From the NCBI RefSeq assembly GCF_003945595.2, contig NW_024103874.1:692001-756000 (forward strand): 64,000 nt of DNA, in the 5' to 3' direction. This stretch comes from Pipra filicauda (lineage: Eukaryota > Chordata > Aves > Passeriformes > Pipridae). Positions 1 to 12,955 of this stretch are shown one piece after another. The number at the start of each line of letters is the position of its first letter. The first letter of the stretch is position 1. A model generated the notes under the pieces. The model was not told the origin of the DNA and ran no database searches. It was given only the letters and a program-made list of their open reading frames with translations. The translations under genes and the position numbers were made by a program.

Positions 1-1716
1 GAACTGGCAGAATAAGATTTACATTATCTTGTCCTGTCCCCTGATGGCTGCTCATACAGCACTGGTTTACTTGGGCTTTCAGCATGACTATTTGCTCCCA
101 CCAAGTGTTTAACTCTGACTTCTGGTTAAAACTCCTCCAGATTGTTATTCCATTAGAGTTTCACACTGTGTTACTTCAGCAGCACCAATTGTGACCTTTC
201 ACACCCCACAGCGTGAAAGTAGTGTCACTGCAATGACAGCAAACCAGGAAATAGGAATTTTGGTTGTAAAAGTAACAATTCCTGCAAGCCACAAGGAAAA
301 CTTATTGTGTGCATTAGTTAAAAAAATCTTCAGGAATTTACAGTGTTGAAAGGCTTCCTTCTCATAGGCTACACACAGAAGTGCCAGTGTGCACTGAACA
401 GATTATTCATTCTGAATTATCCCCCCTGTTCTGTTTAGGTAGTGAATGACTTTATATTCTGCTTGGTGGAGACTATGGATTCTTTAAAAAATGCCCCTGT
501 AGCTGTCTGAAACACTAGTGATGGGGCCACTTTGAAAGGCCACTGGTCATAAATGCAAATGTTTTGTCTTACAAACGAAGGTTCAGAAAAACATTAAAAA
601 TTTTAAGTTCACACAAGAAATGTGATTTCAAATTTGAGAAGGTCTAGGATACAGAAGACATGGTAGAGGATCAAAGAGACTTTTGGGGACAACCTGCAAT
701 GTTGTCAGTGCAAGCAGTGCACTGGTGAACTGTGTTCAGCACTACTGAGAGCATTAGTGATCACACAGCAGTCTTATTTGTGAGCCTGAACTAGGCCAAT
801 AAAACCAGTTGTTATGAAACTTCAGTCCCTCACATTGGATAGGATTTGAATTAGATCAATAATTAGTGTATTCAACCTCTCCAGCAGAACTAGGAAGAGT
901 TATGCCATTTATCCCCATCCAAGGGATGGACTTACTCAAAAGTTAATTACCTGAAAATGAATTCTACAGTATCTTTGATGATATCAGACTTTGCAGGAAC
1001 TGTAAAATCTAAACTGATACTTGTTTTCAACTCCTTTGACTAATGTGCTCTCACAGTTAGCTTCTTATATTACGTTCTCATCCTGTAAAATCAATTCTAA
1101 TGGACCAGATTTCCTTGACTAAAAAAAAAAAAAAAATCACAATAGCCAGGAGTAAAAAAAATTGCTGCTGCATAATATTGTTAATTGTGATATGTAGGAT
1201 ATGCAACAAGCAGCTATTGCTCAAGAAATGGGACTATTTTAAAAATGGCACAAAACACAACAAAGAACTTCTTTAAAACCATCCAAGGTCAAACTCCAAG
1301 CTCCTAAAGCATTTAGTTTTTTGCTTTCAGGTATTCTTGCTTTCACTGGTAGCTGGCTGCTGTTCATCCTGGCTTTAGAGCGTGGACACAGACAGTTCAC
1401 AGAGTACCAGGAGTCGGAAGGGACCCACAAGGATCATCGAGTCCAATTCTTAAGGACACAACAATCTTGGCCAAACCTTTCAGAGGATTAAAAATTAATT
1501 TAAATTCGAGGTCAGTGCCAGCATTCAGCCATGAGACAGATGCCAGAGCTTCACCACTTCACCACAGGTTCCTCTCCCACACCTCTCTCCAGCCACCCCA
1601 GCGGGGCGTCACCTGTGGTAACACATTCACTCACAGCCATCACAGCATGGAGCTGTCCTACTCCATTAATATTCCCAATATTCATTAGTGAATGGATATT
1701 GTACAGCAGCACTTGC
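1..1716. other. BCAS1 intron downstream of exon 3
   Basis: No further BCAS1 exon could be recognised here; in particular I did not find the conserved FFKTL-type segment of later exons. The stretch contains a 14-15 base poly(A) near 1122 and a CR1-derived tail around 1410-1475. Otherwise it is unremarkable AT-rich intronic sequence. Confidence 0.6.
1410..1475 (-). mobile_element. CR1 LINE 3'-end relic
   Basis: GGAAGGGACCCACAAGGATC followed by ATCGAGTCCAA resembles the reverse complement of a CR1 tail. It is short and diverged. Confidence 0.5.
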
Positions 1717-2273
1717 CTTCCCCTGTGGGACACCATTGGACGTGCTCTGTAATCCCACAGCCCTGATGCTCCCGTCAGGAACGTCCAACGCCTGCTGCTC
1801 CTCCTGGGGATCACCTCGTGCTTTACTCCTTTCCTTTCCCTTCTCCAGTTTGAAGATCCTGTCAAAGAAGGTCACTGGTTTCGGCTTTGAGGTGGCCACA
1901 TCCTCTCCCTCAGGTGACACTGTGAGCTCGATGTCCTGCAGCGGTGCCCGGCTCAGGTTTTTATCGGAGCCTTCCTCCGGCACAGCTGCCCCAGGAACCT
2001 CTGCCCCCTCACTCAGGGCTTTGTTCCCGCTGGGAGACACAGGGCTGACATCAAGTTTCGCCGGTCCAAGTGATGAATCCGTCGCTGGATCTTCAGTACG
2101 CCCTGGTACAGCCCACGAGAAGGCGAGCACAGAGCGGGGTTTCGCAGCTGGCCCAGCTCTCCTGGCAGCGCTCCCGAGGCTCTGCCCGCCCGCCTCGGCA
2201 GCGGGGCCCTGCTCCATTGTCTTCGGGGAAGAAACGGCCACATTATCCCGGGCAACACTCGCCTTTGCATCCA
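1717..2273 (-). CDS. BCAS1: BCAS1 large third coding exon
   Basis: A 557-bp exon (2 bases plus 185 codons) after acceptor CTGTTTGTAG at 2274. It encodes the conserved Ser/Pro/Ala-rich region with DNVAVSSPKT near the start, VPGRTEDPATDSSLGPAKLD in the middle and FFDRIFKLEKGKE near the end, finishing around GVPQGK, where the human protein has DDVPAGK. The best-placed donor reads AAG|GCAAGT, which is the consensus of a GC-AG intron. An alternative GT two bases further in (GGCAA|GTGCTG) is a poorer match and would change the exit phase. Confidence 0.9.
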
Positions 2274-5200
2274 CTACAAACAGAAGGATAGAACGGGAAT
2301 TATCCGGCACAGCCAAGGAGTTGTACTGGGTGTGCAATTAATCACGGCGCTTTAATAAATGGGGTCTGAAACGTGGGGCCTCGGGGAGGAGCACACAGGG
2401 GGCAGCTCACCTGGGACCCTCTGCCTTCCCATGCTAAATATGAGCTTCTGCTCATCCATCACACCTGCCTGGCTGATTTTCTTTCCTGCCACTCCTCGTT
2501 CAAGTCAGTGCAAATTATACCTCCTCCACACCCCCCTCTCAGCTGCCAAAGTCAGATAACAACCCACATTTTTACTGCTTAGCCCAGTGGACCTCACAGT
2601 AAAATTACATTAAAATTAGCAATATGCAAAAAACCCCCACTCAATAAAACTTGAGATGGTCATATACCAATATATTACACTTTCCTCTGCCAAAGCTAAA
2701 GAGGAAAAAAAGAATGGAAACCATAAGGACTGGTCTTGTTTCCTGGCTGGCCAAATTCCCCAGGGGGCTTTGCAGTCATGACTTATTTCATTCATTTTTC
2801 CAGCACTGTTCCTTGCCTTGCTACCTACTCTTCACAGTGCAGTTTCTACTTGCACTTCTCTATAGCCTGTAGGTTATTTTAAGCCTGATTTAAATATTTA
2901 TAAATCACATCCAAGCCATGCTTCTTATCCTTATGTTTCTGACTCTTTTTACCCACCAACAGTATGGATGAATCACATTTCCCCCAATAAAATTCTCACA
3001 AATCATTCCCCCTTGTGTACACACAGGGACATCACACTTCAGATGTGCAATATCTTTCACCTTAAAAGTATATTTTTTAATACAAGGGCACTTTCATAAC
3101 ACAGCTGAGGTGAAAATCCCTAGGACCAGATTTGCACAGGAGGAGATGGCTCTTGCTTTACAGAAGACAAAAGAAGCAAAAGAAAAAAGAAAAATAATCT
3201 TTCTTATATCTCTTTTGTGGCTGGGAGACTGAATCACAGATGATGTGGTGTGAAACCCTAGTACACAAGAGGAGGCTTGTCAAGAGGTAAACCTTGCACA
3301 GCTCCCCCTCAGCTCCAGCTCCTCTTCCCTCCTTTGACTAGAATATAGATCTGACTTCCCTGTCAATCATCAGCACAGATTTCGCTGTGCTGATGAATTT
3401 AGATCTACTTAATTATAACTGTGAAAATTGACAGCCTCAAAGTGACTTGCTAAATTAGAATGTGAAAATTGTCAGTTTCAATGAAAAAGTGAAATTATTT
3501 CAAATTATAATTGTAATAGTCTAGTCAATATTATGCCTTTCACATTTTACTTTAAGAGAAATAAAATCCCAGATACCAACAAAACCTGACTGAAACACCT
3601 GTCTCTTCCACACACAGCACAGACCTTCGGAGTTCAGCTGCATTTGTTGAAGTCTTTTTTAAGATTAGGCAAGCAGAGTGTTTTTAGATCACAGCTTTCA
3701 AAGCCACCTCTTAGCTTTTCACACCAAAAGTACCCCAACTTCCCGCCTCCCCCAAAGATTTTGTATAACACCACCCAAGCATCAGCAGGTACTGTACAAT
3801 GTGTCTGTATGTGATACTGTCCCTCTGTGGCAGTGCCAGAAACCCTGGATACGCTCTTGGTCACATCCCTGGGCAAACCCAGGAGAACAAAGCTCCAACA
3901 CCCAGCCCTTACCCGTGGCCTTAACTTGGTGACCTGCTGGAGGGTCCTGCTTCACACCTGTTGATCCTGACTAGCACGGGGTAAGAGCTTCCATAAACCC
4001 AAGAACCATGGAATGGTTTGGTTTGGAAGGGACCTTAGAGATAATCTCATTCTACCCCCTGCCATGGGCAGGGACACCTTCCACTAGCCCAGGTTGCTCC
4101 AAGCCCCGTCCAACCTGGCCTTGGACACTTCCAGGGATGGGGCAGCCACAGCTTCACTGGGCAACCTGTGCCAGGGCCTCCCCACCCTCACAGGGAACAA
4201 TTTCTTCCTAATATCCAATCCAACCCTACTATCTCAGTTTGAAGCCATTCCCCTTGTCCTGTCCCTCCAGGCCCTTGTAAATAGTCTCTCTCCATCTTTC
4301 CTGGAGCTCCTTCAGGTACTGGAAGGCCACAGTTAGGTCACCCCAAAGCTTCTCCTCTCCAGGCTGATCAATCCCAATTCTCTCAGCCTTTTCTCCCAGC
4401 AGAGCTGCTCCAGCCCTCTGGTCATCCTGGTGCCTCCTCTGGCCTCACTCCAACAGCTCCATGTCCTTTCTGTGCTGGGACCCCAGAGCTCGAGGCAGCT
4501 CTGCAGGAAGGGCGTGACCAGAGTGTGACAGCACAAACCTCAAAGAACTTGACCAAAATCCTTGCCAGCAGTGGAGGCAGCAGCTGACAGAGTCAGGGCT
4601 GTGGTGTCAGGAGTCACAGCTGCTGGGACCTGGCTCCTGACTCCTCTACTTTCAGTATTCTTTAACATGCCATTTGCTTTCTCATTGTGTTTGAGGCTAA
4701 GGCAGAGTGGCCACAGTGCCTCAGCACAACCTGTTCTGGCCAGGGACAGAGATTTTTGCTTTCTATGCTCACTGAGAAAGTTTCTTTCCCTGGATTCTCT
4801 CTGCCATTATTCATGTGAGAAAATAGCTTCCATTGGCAAGAATCCTTGGCCAGCAATATTCTTCTGCAATATTTCATGAGCACCTATTTCAATGTACTGA
4901 CATGCAAAGCAAAGGTACAAATTAGCAGCTACTCAACCACCTATTCAGCTACTCAGCTGGGGCCACTAAGGATCAGTTATATTTTCCTAAACCCCCTGTA
5001 GTAATGTATGAAAAAGAACTGAAGCACTAATCTCTGATTATAGTTGGAAACTTGGGAAGGAAGCAAAAAGCAAATCCTTTCCCAGCTAAAGAAAGGAGAA
5101 ACAATATCCATTGGAAAATAATTGTAATAGATCCTGAACTTCTGCTTTATGTAACAGATAACAAATGAAACACAGGAAAACTGTCTTCAGTATAAAAATA

Positions 5201-8200
5201 GGAGTATAAGCTCATCATTAAGCAAACCAACTAAACAAGAAGTAGCTCATGAACCTATCAAGCTCCTTTTATCTCTAATTATCATGGAAGGAATGAAAGA
5301 CCTGGAAAATATCAGTGGCTTGAGCTCTGCTGTGTCTCTTGTGTCAGGACAGTTCAAACTGTTTCAGGGAAAATCTGCTCAGGCACAGGCAAAGCAGATC
5401 CCACCACCAGTGAGGAGACAGTGCTGTGCTGGGCTGCACAGAGGAGTCTCACTCATGCCCCAGTCACAGTAAACTGCAAGAGAAAAGCTTTGAACAGCAG
5501 TATTTGGATGAAAAGTGCATGATATTCTTGTTTTTAAAGAGACAGAAGTGCCATTCTTTCAAAAAATTATTTCCCACTCCAGAGGTAGAATTAGAAAGAG
5601 AAGAAAAACCTCCCAGATTTTAGGCCAGGTCTGCAAGTAGATCAAAGCAGCTCTTTCTGAATGAGATTAAAAGCTGCTCTGAAATGAAAATCAATACACA
5701 ATTTACAGCACTGCTGTGAGTCTGCATTTCCTGCTACTACTGCACAGGCATTTTCCTTTCAAGTGTTTAACAAAAGACAGTCACACTGCAGAAGATATGT
5801 CTTGCTTTTCCCTTCACTTCATCAGGATATACTAAAAAGGAAACACCATGACTGCACAAATCCCCTCTTCTGGAGGTTCACAAGGATATTTTTTCTGAAA
5901 TTTGGTAGATTAGACCAACATTTTCCCCTCGATTTGAGAAAAACTGCACAGAGTAATGGTTTGTGCAATGTTCTAAGATCATGGAATTGCTTGGAAGGGT
6001 TATTAAAGGGCATCTCGTTCCACCCCCCTGCCATGGGCAGGGACACCTTCCACTAGCCCAGGTTGCTCCAAGCCCTGCCCAACCTGGCCTTGGACACTTC
6101 CAGGGATGGGGCAGCCACAGCTTCTCTGGGCAACCTGTGTCAGGGCCTCCCCACCCTCAGAGCCAAGAATTCCTTCCCAATATCCCGCCTAGCCCTACTC
6201 TCTGTCAGTCTGAAGTCATTCCCTCTTGTCCTGTCACTCCAGGCCCCTGTAAACAATCTCTGTCCATCTTTCCAGCCGTCAGCACATGAACATGCCATAT
6301 AATAAATCCTAGGAGAAACACTTGCTAATGCTGTTGCTTTTGACAATAGAAAGAGTCAGGTCTCTTTGGAAGTCAAACAGAGCCAACCATAAGCTACAAA
6401 TAAGTTTTTAATATCTTGGACTATTTTGAATACAATCCAGTTACAAAGAGATATTTTGCTCAGCAATGGAATGATAGTAACAGGGCATTTTTTTCTTCCC
6501 TGGAGTTCAGCTAATCATTGGGAAAATAGATTGTAATGGCCCTGAAGGAACCAGCAAGGGCTACAAGGCAACATTTGGCACCAACAATTCCATCAGTGTA
6601 GGCCAGCACAATGGGCTATAACAGCCCTGAATGAATTACTGCACAAATACCAGGCTTAAAAATCGAAATACCCAGCAACAATGAGCGAATTTTTACATTT
6701 ACATTTCTCATAGATTTTTATAGATATTAGGTAGGCTCATTTTTCCTTCTGTTATTTAGCATTAAACAGCATCATAATGCTACAGCAGATGTAGAATTTC
6801 CATATCTCCAAGTATACTTTGTGTTGACATAAAAGACCTCAAAAACCGTTGTGACAAGGCTAAAATGACTGATTTTTCAGGTGCACTATAGAAGTGTAAA
6901 ATGAGACATTTCCCCCCTTTCTTAAAGAAAGAACATACTAATATTCTTTGGCAGACTTGCTCCACTGTTCCATGCAAAAAAGTTGACAGCACATTTATAC
7001 TCCAAAAATAATTTTGTTTTACTAAGTTAACTGCCATCGTTATTTACCTAACAGTTTTACTGAAATTAATGGAAATTGGGGCAGAGAAGCCAGCAGCAAG
7101 AATAATGATGATCATTCTTTGAAAAAATACCTAAAAGGAAACGTGTTTCAGGCCTTACAGGCACACAGAGCTCTTGCAATACATAATTTCTGTTAGATGC
7201 TGAGTAGGAGCAGAATTTGCTGAATGAGATTTATTCTCTGGGACAAAGGAGTTGCATCTTCACTAAACCTTCCTTATCTTGTAATGTTTGTAATTCCTTT
7301 GTGCTTTTTATGAGCAGGTCATTGTTTTGATCTGCATGTAATTACCACCCAAAGAGAGGCAAAGTTGTTCCCATTGTGTTCTCCTGCTCCACGTTGTGGA
7401 AATCAGAGATACAGCTTCTAGTCCTGGACATCTTCCCTTTACCTGTTGCTCACCAAGTACTTATACTACTTAAAGTACTTAAAGGCCAGCACAGAACATT
7501 AGGAAAAGTCAGGATTAACTCCGGTCTCCTCGAGCCTGCAGAGCAACAAGTCCTGCAGGGGCAGTGAGGGCACTGCTGCTGTTGGAATGGCATTGGGGGG
7601 GGAGAAGGTGCATCTTCCTCCTCTGTGCAGTGTCTGCAGCCCTGACAATCAGTAGGAGCAGGAAAGGCAAGTCATGGAAAGAATCCCTGAGCCCACACAG
7701 CTGTCAGCCTGTTTGAGCAGAAGCAGCAAACGCAGGGACCCAGCCCCAATCTGCTGTCCCAGATGTGAAGCAGATGCTGACGGGGCTCTTCCAAGTAACG
7801 TTCCTTCCTCTGGTCATGTGGAGTTAAACTCCCTGGATTCCTTTTCCACTATATTAACAGATACAGATTTCATACACTCATTTATCAGCTGTACCCCCTA
7901 ATGCACAGCACATGGGCAGATCTCTGGCAATCACAGGAATGCAAACTAAAAGGACAAAGAGCACAAGCCCCTAGCTAACACTTCTCATTAAATCCTTGTG
8001 CTTCAATTGCCTTTTTTAAGCCTTTGTCTTCCCCAAAAATGCTCACTTTATGCCATAAAATGCACTATACTACTATTTACTGTATCACTTCATTTTACAA
8101 ATACTATCAATTATGTTTTCCATAGTAATAATTTCTATCTCCAAACAGCACTTGCACTTTTATTCCACTAAGACCTTGATTATATTGCACAAACCAGTGA

Positions 8201-10690
8201 GATTCCAGTGGTATCTAAACAGTTAATGAATTTAACTGCTTTTTAAACATAAATAAAGTTAAAATACGAGTAGTATCGACATAGGACGGTCTAATTTTTC
8301 AACTTGCTACTTAAACTGATTTAGTAATTACATTAATTAGGTGATCCATTTAAGTAAAACAATCCCATATGCTTCATTTTATGTATTAAGGGTAAAATGT
8401 ACATGCATTTTTTAGGTCTTCAGACAGTGTAAATCATCTGGCTTTTATTTACTTCCCAGAACTTTGCTAGTTTACACCAGCAGAAACACACAGATAAAGG
8501 CTTTGCTTTTCTAGTAGGAAACTGTTTAAACTGCCTTATAGTGAGATGGGATTAGGAAATCAGCCATGGAACAGAGATTCTGAGCTGTAATCAGTGCCAT
8601 CTGCATATCACCAGAACAGGCTGATTATTTTTGTCTAAACTTAGATTTTTCAAGTGCGTGTAACAGGCTGAGAGGGTTCTCTTAATAATGAATAATAAAG
8701 TATTTTTCTTAGCAATGAATTATAAAGTATTTTCTTTCCTCACAGAGAGGATTTAAGAGAATTGTTGGGTTTTATCATGTTCTGAAAACAGGAAGAAATC
8801 CAATGCAAAGGAAATGCTGGTAAGATGAACGTGGCTGAACCTGCAGAGCTGTGAACAGGAGCATTGCTGCTCCCTGAGTGCTGCTCACAAAGGCTCCAAA
8901 GCCAACAAGGGGTGGAAAAGCGAATTAATGAGGTGCTGACAAGCAAGAAGACACACATGTCTTCGGATGAGAGCAATTCCCCATGAATATGTGGAGATAA
9001 CTTTTCAAAACTACTTGGAAACAAATTTTGAATGCTCAGGCCATGCAGTTCACCCCAGGTTTTCGAGATGTCGGCCCTGGAAGTGGGGCTTCCCTTTCCA
9101 GGCACAGCTCAAGGTCCAGCCTGCCCTGGTGTGATCCCTTGAAAACCTGTTCCCATCCCATACGACCCCCACCCACACAGGGCTGAAATGGGATGCACTC
9201 ACTGAGCCCTCACCAACTATTCAGCTGCTACACTCACAGTTTGTATGCAACAGGGACACAGATTTTATTTCATTACTGTGAGGGAAAGAATAAACTACTG
9301 TGCTACACCCTACCTTATCTAGAATTCAAACACAGGCAGCTGACACAGTTAAATGTTTTTTATGAAGTTCTCACTGCTGATTTTAGCTGTTCCCTGCTCT
9401 CTTCAGGAAGGTCTGCTACTTCTACTAGGAGAGCAAGGCAGGTTTCTGTACATTAAATATTTACTAAGACCCATTCTCAGACTCAGAAAGAACCCTGCAC
9501 TGCGCCAAGGCTCAGGGCCAGAGGTAATTCTGATATAACAACATCACTGCAGGTATAATGCCTGCCACCTTACAGTACTTTTCCCAGCAAATCACAATTT
9601 TAAAATGACAAACAAGACAGAAAAAGATATTCCCATACAAATTTAATTGTTGACAAAGAACTGCTTGGCATCTTTGAAGGCAAAACAATGCAGCTACTCA
9701 AGAACACAGGACTAAAAAAAGAGAGAACAAGAGGGAGTCACATTTCTATCATTTCAGTCACTGGAAATTGCTACTGAAAGGATCAGAAATATGGTTTCAC
9801 ATAAAAATGCAGAGGTGGCTTCTAAGACTTCACAACTCTGTGGATGAGAACATGTAGCCAGGACATGGACTTTTTTGCTCTCCCTTCCAACACGTGACCT
9901 ACTCTCTTTGCAGCCTGCAAAACATTCCCTTGTGTGCCCCCCAAACACAAATCCTCACTAACAGGCCACTGATCCCCCTTGTACTGGTGCCACTGCTGCA
10001 TTACACCCTCTGAAAAGCCCAGATCTGGGCTCCTTGCAGCAACAATTCCTCCAGGGCTCCTTGAAGACACAGGTTCCTCCAGAGCCCAAGCACAGGTAGT
10101 TTATCACAAACCCTGAGCTTTGTGCAGCAGCACAGAAAGGTCCAGCATCAAACCACTCCTGCATTGTGACACTTCACATTAACCAAACTCTTCACTCAAT
10201 AAACCCACTTCTTGGGGGGCAGCAAATTCCTAGAACTATTAAACAGCTTCCAGAGGACTTCAGAAGTGTTTTCTTGTTTTACTCTTTGTTATCTTGAAAC
10301 TTTCAAGCTTCTGTAAAATACTGATTCACAAGAGCTCATCTTCTATGAAACTATGCCCCAATATTTATTGTTGCCCAGGGATAAACCTCTGTCTCGTGGG
10401 AAAAGAAGGGCAAATGCACTTTTCCCTGTACATACCTTCACCATTCATTGCTGGAGAATGATTCTGAGCAAATACAGCAGATCCATTTTTAACAGTGTCA
10501 GGAGATTCAGAGAGAGCCTGAAAGAGCAAATAATACAATTCTTGGGACTTGTACATCACAGGGTTTAAAGACTGCAATAGGAAGTAACCAGGGATGATGA
10601 GAGTGGGCAGCTCTCCCTTACCTGGTAGCTCTTCACTGTGCAGGTATTGTCCTCCTCAGCTTCCTCTGGGACACTCAGTGTATTCCCCAT
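1717..10690 (-). CDS. BCAS1: BCAS1 (brain-enriched myelin-associated protein 1), 5' coding part, gene truncated by window edge
   Basis: Three minus-strand coding exons join in phase: 10622-10690 (ATG to CAG, phase 0), 10436-10517 (82 bp, ends phase 1) and 1717-2273 (557 bp, ends phase 0), giving 235 residues. The protein starts MGNTLSVPEE, like the human MGNQMSVPQ start, and has a Gly2/Ser6 pattern that suits N-myristoylation (inference). Exon 3 carries stretches matching human BCAS1: a DNVAxSSPxT segment, the PVPGRT/SRPVPGRT-like segment, DSSLGPAKLDVS, and a FFDRIFKLEKG motif equivalent to the human FFDKFFKLDKG. The remaining downstream exons are off the left edge. BCAS1 is known as an intrinsically disordered protein of early myelinating oligodendrocytes, amplified in some breast cancers; no enzymatic domain is expected. 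The human gene is also on the same strand as CYP24A1 and downstream of it, which supports the call. The exon 3 donor looks like GC instead of GT. Confidence 0.93.
3346..3407. repeat. Perfect hairpin in BCAS1 intron
   Basis: TCATCAGCACAG (3367-3378) and CTGTGCTGATGA (3385-3396) are exact reverse complements around a 6-base loop. An outer TAGATCT / AGATCTA pair (3346-3352, 3401-3407) could extend it. Confidence 0.8.
4003..4525 (-). mobile_element. CR1 LINE fragment, 5'-truncated
   Basis: The plus strand carries the reverse complement of a CR1 3' end: ATGGAATGGTTTGGTTTGGA, CCATGGGCAGGGACACCTTC, GGCAACCTGTGCCAGGGCCT, then the CCAGGCTGATCAATCCC and CTCCAACAGCTCCATGTCCT segments. At about 520 bp it is one of the longest CR1 copies in the window. 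It lies in BCAS1 intron sequence. Confidence 0.92.
5968..6285 (-). mobile_element. CR1 LINE fragment, 5'-truncated
   Basis: Same family signature as the 4.0-kb copy (CCATGGGCAGGGACACCTTC, GGGATGGGGCAGCCACAGCT, CTGTCACTCCAGGCCC) but truncated about 310 bp from its 3' end. Confidence 0.92.
8687..8738. repeat. 27-bp direct duplication
   Basis: AATGAATAATAAAGTATTTT at 8687 is repeated as AATGAATTATAAAGTATTTT at 8714. It is a simple two-copy tandem repeat in the BCAS1 intron. Confidence 0.8.
10436..10517 (-). CDS. BCAS1: BCAS1 second coding exon
   Basis: An 82-bp minus-strand exon between acceptor TTTGCTCTTTCAG (just above 10517) and donor GAAG|GTATGT. It encodes 27 residues beginning ALSESPD and ending PAMNGE plus one base. 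That base with TG at the start of the next exon makes GTG (Val), reproducing the human EEVD-type junction. Sequence is weakly conserved, as expected for this disordered protein; splice phase and position carry the call. Confidence 0.88.
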
Positions 10691-10695
10691 AGTTC
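10622..10695 (-). CDS. BCAS1: BCAS1 first coding exon
   Basis: The start codon is 10688-10690 on the minus strand, five bases after a good acceptor (pyrimidine-rich tract ending CTGACAG at 10696). It encodes 23 residues, MGNTLSVPEE to KSYQ, and ends at a strong donor CAG|GTAAGG. The five bases upstream of ATG are 5'UTR, so at least one non-coding exon must lie further upstream. The following intron is only 104 bp (10518-10621). Confidence 0.9.
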
Positions 10696-12487
10696 CTGTC
10701 AGGTAGAGGGAAAAACCCAAATAACCTTTTCTTCCTCATTAATATGAATTTGCTGCCTGGTTCCAATTAAGCGACAGCCAATGGGGACAGACAGGCTGTT
10801 GAGGTCCCTAAAAAGCCCCACCTGCCCCATCATCAGGCTGCACCAACCAGTCTTACCCCAAGCCCATTCTCCTCAGGGCTCACAAGTGCTCACAGAAAAT
10901 GGTACAAACCAACAAACTTTTCTTGTTTGTTGAGGAAAACTGGCTGCAATCACACCTGCATCATTCATTAGAGCTCAGGAGAGAGCAACGTGGAGTTAGC
11001 AGCAGAAAAACACTTAAATCTGTGAATAAATTATAACAGCTTGTATGCTTTTGTTTGGTTTTCATTTAAAAAATGCAGAAAGAAAGGAGGCAGCATGTAA
11101 AGGCATCGCCCATGTAAACTCTGAATTGCAGTCTCTTTCCTGTGTACAAGTGCACATAACCTTCTGGGTTTTTTGTTTTATTTTCCTTTCCCCATAATTT
11201 AGAATACATTCATGTGCCCTCTGAGCTGGCTGTGCTTTAGGACTGTAGATTCTTTGGGGCCAAACACTCCCTGTAATGTGGTGGAGGGGCAAAGGAATCT
11301 GAAGTCAAGAGGGAAGTTCCTATTGGACTTTGGCTCAGGATATAGATGTGTGCATACTGATCAATAAATAAACAGTGAAGAGAAAGTATTCTGAGCCACA
11401 CCTTGAGACAGGAAGGTGTCCAGAGAGAGGAAGGCAGAGGACTGCAGCTGTGCTCATCCTTTTGGATGTCCTGCACAGCCCCCACGGGTACCAAGTGCCT
11501 TCTGCTTTGTTATTGCTCTGGTTTCTACCTGCATGAGTCAGTGAAGCTGGAGAGGTATGGATGAGAACAACTCCTTTAATGAAATTAAATTTTAATCAAA
11601 CAACCTGTAGCTATTGGATAAAAGAAGGAAAACAGTAGCTTTGCTAAATGATGCTCACTCGAATTGGAATGTGCTGCTTCCAGTTACTGTTTGCTGAGCT
11701 CAAGCTCAGGGTGCAGAGGTATTTTACTGGAGTTTTATCTCCTCAGCTGATATTTCCAGTATAAATCAGAAGTTCTGATTTGTGGTGGAAAACAGCCAGA
11801 GCTTCCCTGTGGATGTACAATGGCCTCTTGTCCCTGCTCTGTAATTCTGTTTCCTAGCAACTTTAAACATTATTCTATTGGAAGAGAAGAAAACAAGATT
11901 CAAATCCTACTGCTTAGTCTCGATGATAAATTTAGTATCTGGTTGAATCTGGAGGATTTACTTTTGTTTTCCATTCACAAGGCCTGGTTTATGCCAGGAG
12001 ACAACTTAAGCAAAAGATGGAATATTTGCAGGTTTGCTTCCTTTTTAACATGAACTGTCAAATCATTTTGTATCTGTGGGGAGAGAGAGAAGCAAATTCC
12101 TCTCTTTCTATTTTATTTCAACAATGATTCGTATCTTGATTCTCAGCCACTCCAATTTCCTGTTGCTGCAGGTCTACTCACATCAAGTAAGTTATCTTTA
12201 AATGATACAGAGCAGAGATCACAGGCTCTGAGCTCTGGCAGAGCTCTAGGAAAAATTACCCATTTTCTTAAATCAAGTTTATAATTCTCACAGAAATAAA
12301 ACACACACAGTGGTCATGTGGAATTTTAGAATATTTTCACTCACCAGAACTCTCTCTCATAGAAAGCTGGATAGGTATTGAAGGCTTTATTTTTCCAAAA
12401 ACTGGGTAAACTTGCTGGATTACCCTTTCAGAATATGATCCAAAAACACCAAACACAGTTTTCCACACAGATACAGAATCAAGGAAT

Positions 12488-12637
12488 AGAGAAGCTGTGG
12501 CTGCCCCATCCCTGGAAGTGTCCAAGGCCAGATTGAAGCAACCTGGTCCAGGGAAGGTGTCCCTGCCCATGGCAGGGGGGTAGAATGAGATGATCTTTAA
12601 GGTCCCTTCCAACCCAACTCATTCTGTGATTCTATGA
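12488..12637 (+). mobile_element. CR1 LINE 3' end
   Basis: Sense-oriented CR1 tail running from GAGAAGCTGTGGCTGCCCCA through GGTCCCTTCCAACCCAAC to the terminal TTCTGTGATTCTATGA. The terminal octamer-type repeat is preserved. Confidence 0.93.
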
Positions 12638-12955
12638 TATATATATGTACGTAATGCTTCTGCCCAATTTTAAGGAGAAAATGACAGGTCGCTGCCACCT
12701 ACAGACAAATCTGAGCATCAGCAGAAATTATAATATAAACATACAAAATGATATCAAACCAGCAGAGTTGCCAAGCAAGTAATGTCACAGCTCTTCCCTT
12801 CTGCCACCACGTCTCAAAATTGCTGCTGCAGAGACTGTTGCAGCTCATTGCACATGTGGGGCTCTAGAGCTGAGTAAATGGGAGGAAATTCTTAAATGTG
12901 AAGCCAAAGAGGTTTTCTGAAAAATAAAGGGCACTCACTATGTGTTTATGAACCA

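Larger units (their letters stand above)
2274..10435. other. BCAS1 intron between coding exons 2 and 3
   Basis: An intron of about 8.2 kb. It contains two minus-oriented CR1 fragments (4003-4525 and 5968-6285), a perfect 12-bp hairpin (3367-3396) and a 27-bp direct duplication (8687-8738). No open reading frame with recognisable homology was found. Confidence 0.75.

Noticed and set aside
1666..2337. BCAS1 exon read as a single-exon gene starting at an ATG near 2337
   Set aside because: The residues before the TTTGTAG acceptor at 2274 are intronic, and the true start codon is in the exon at 10690.
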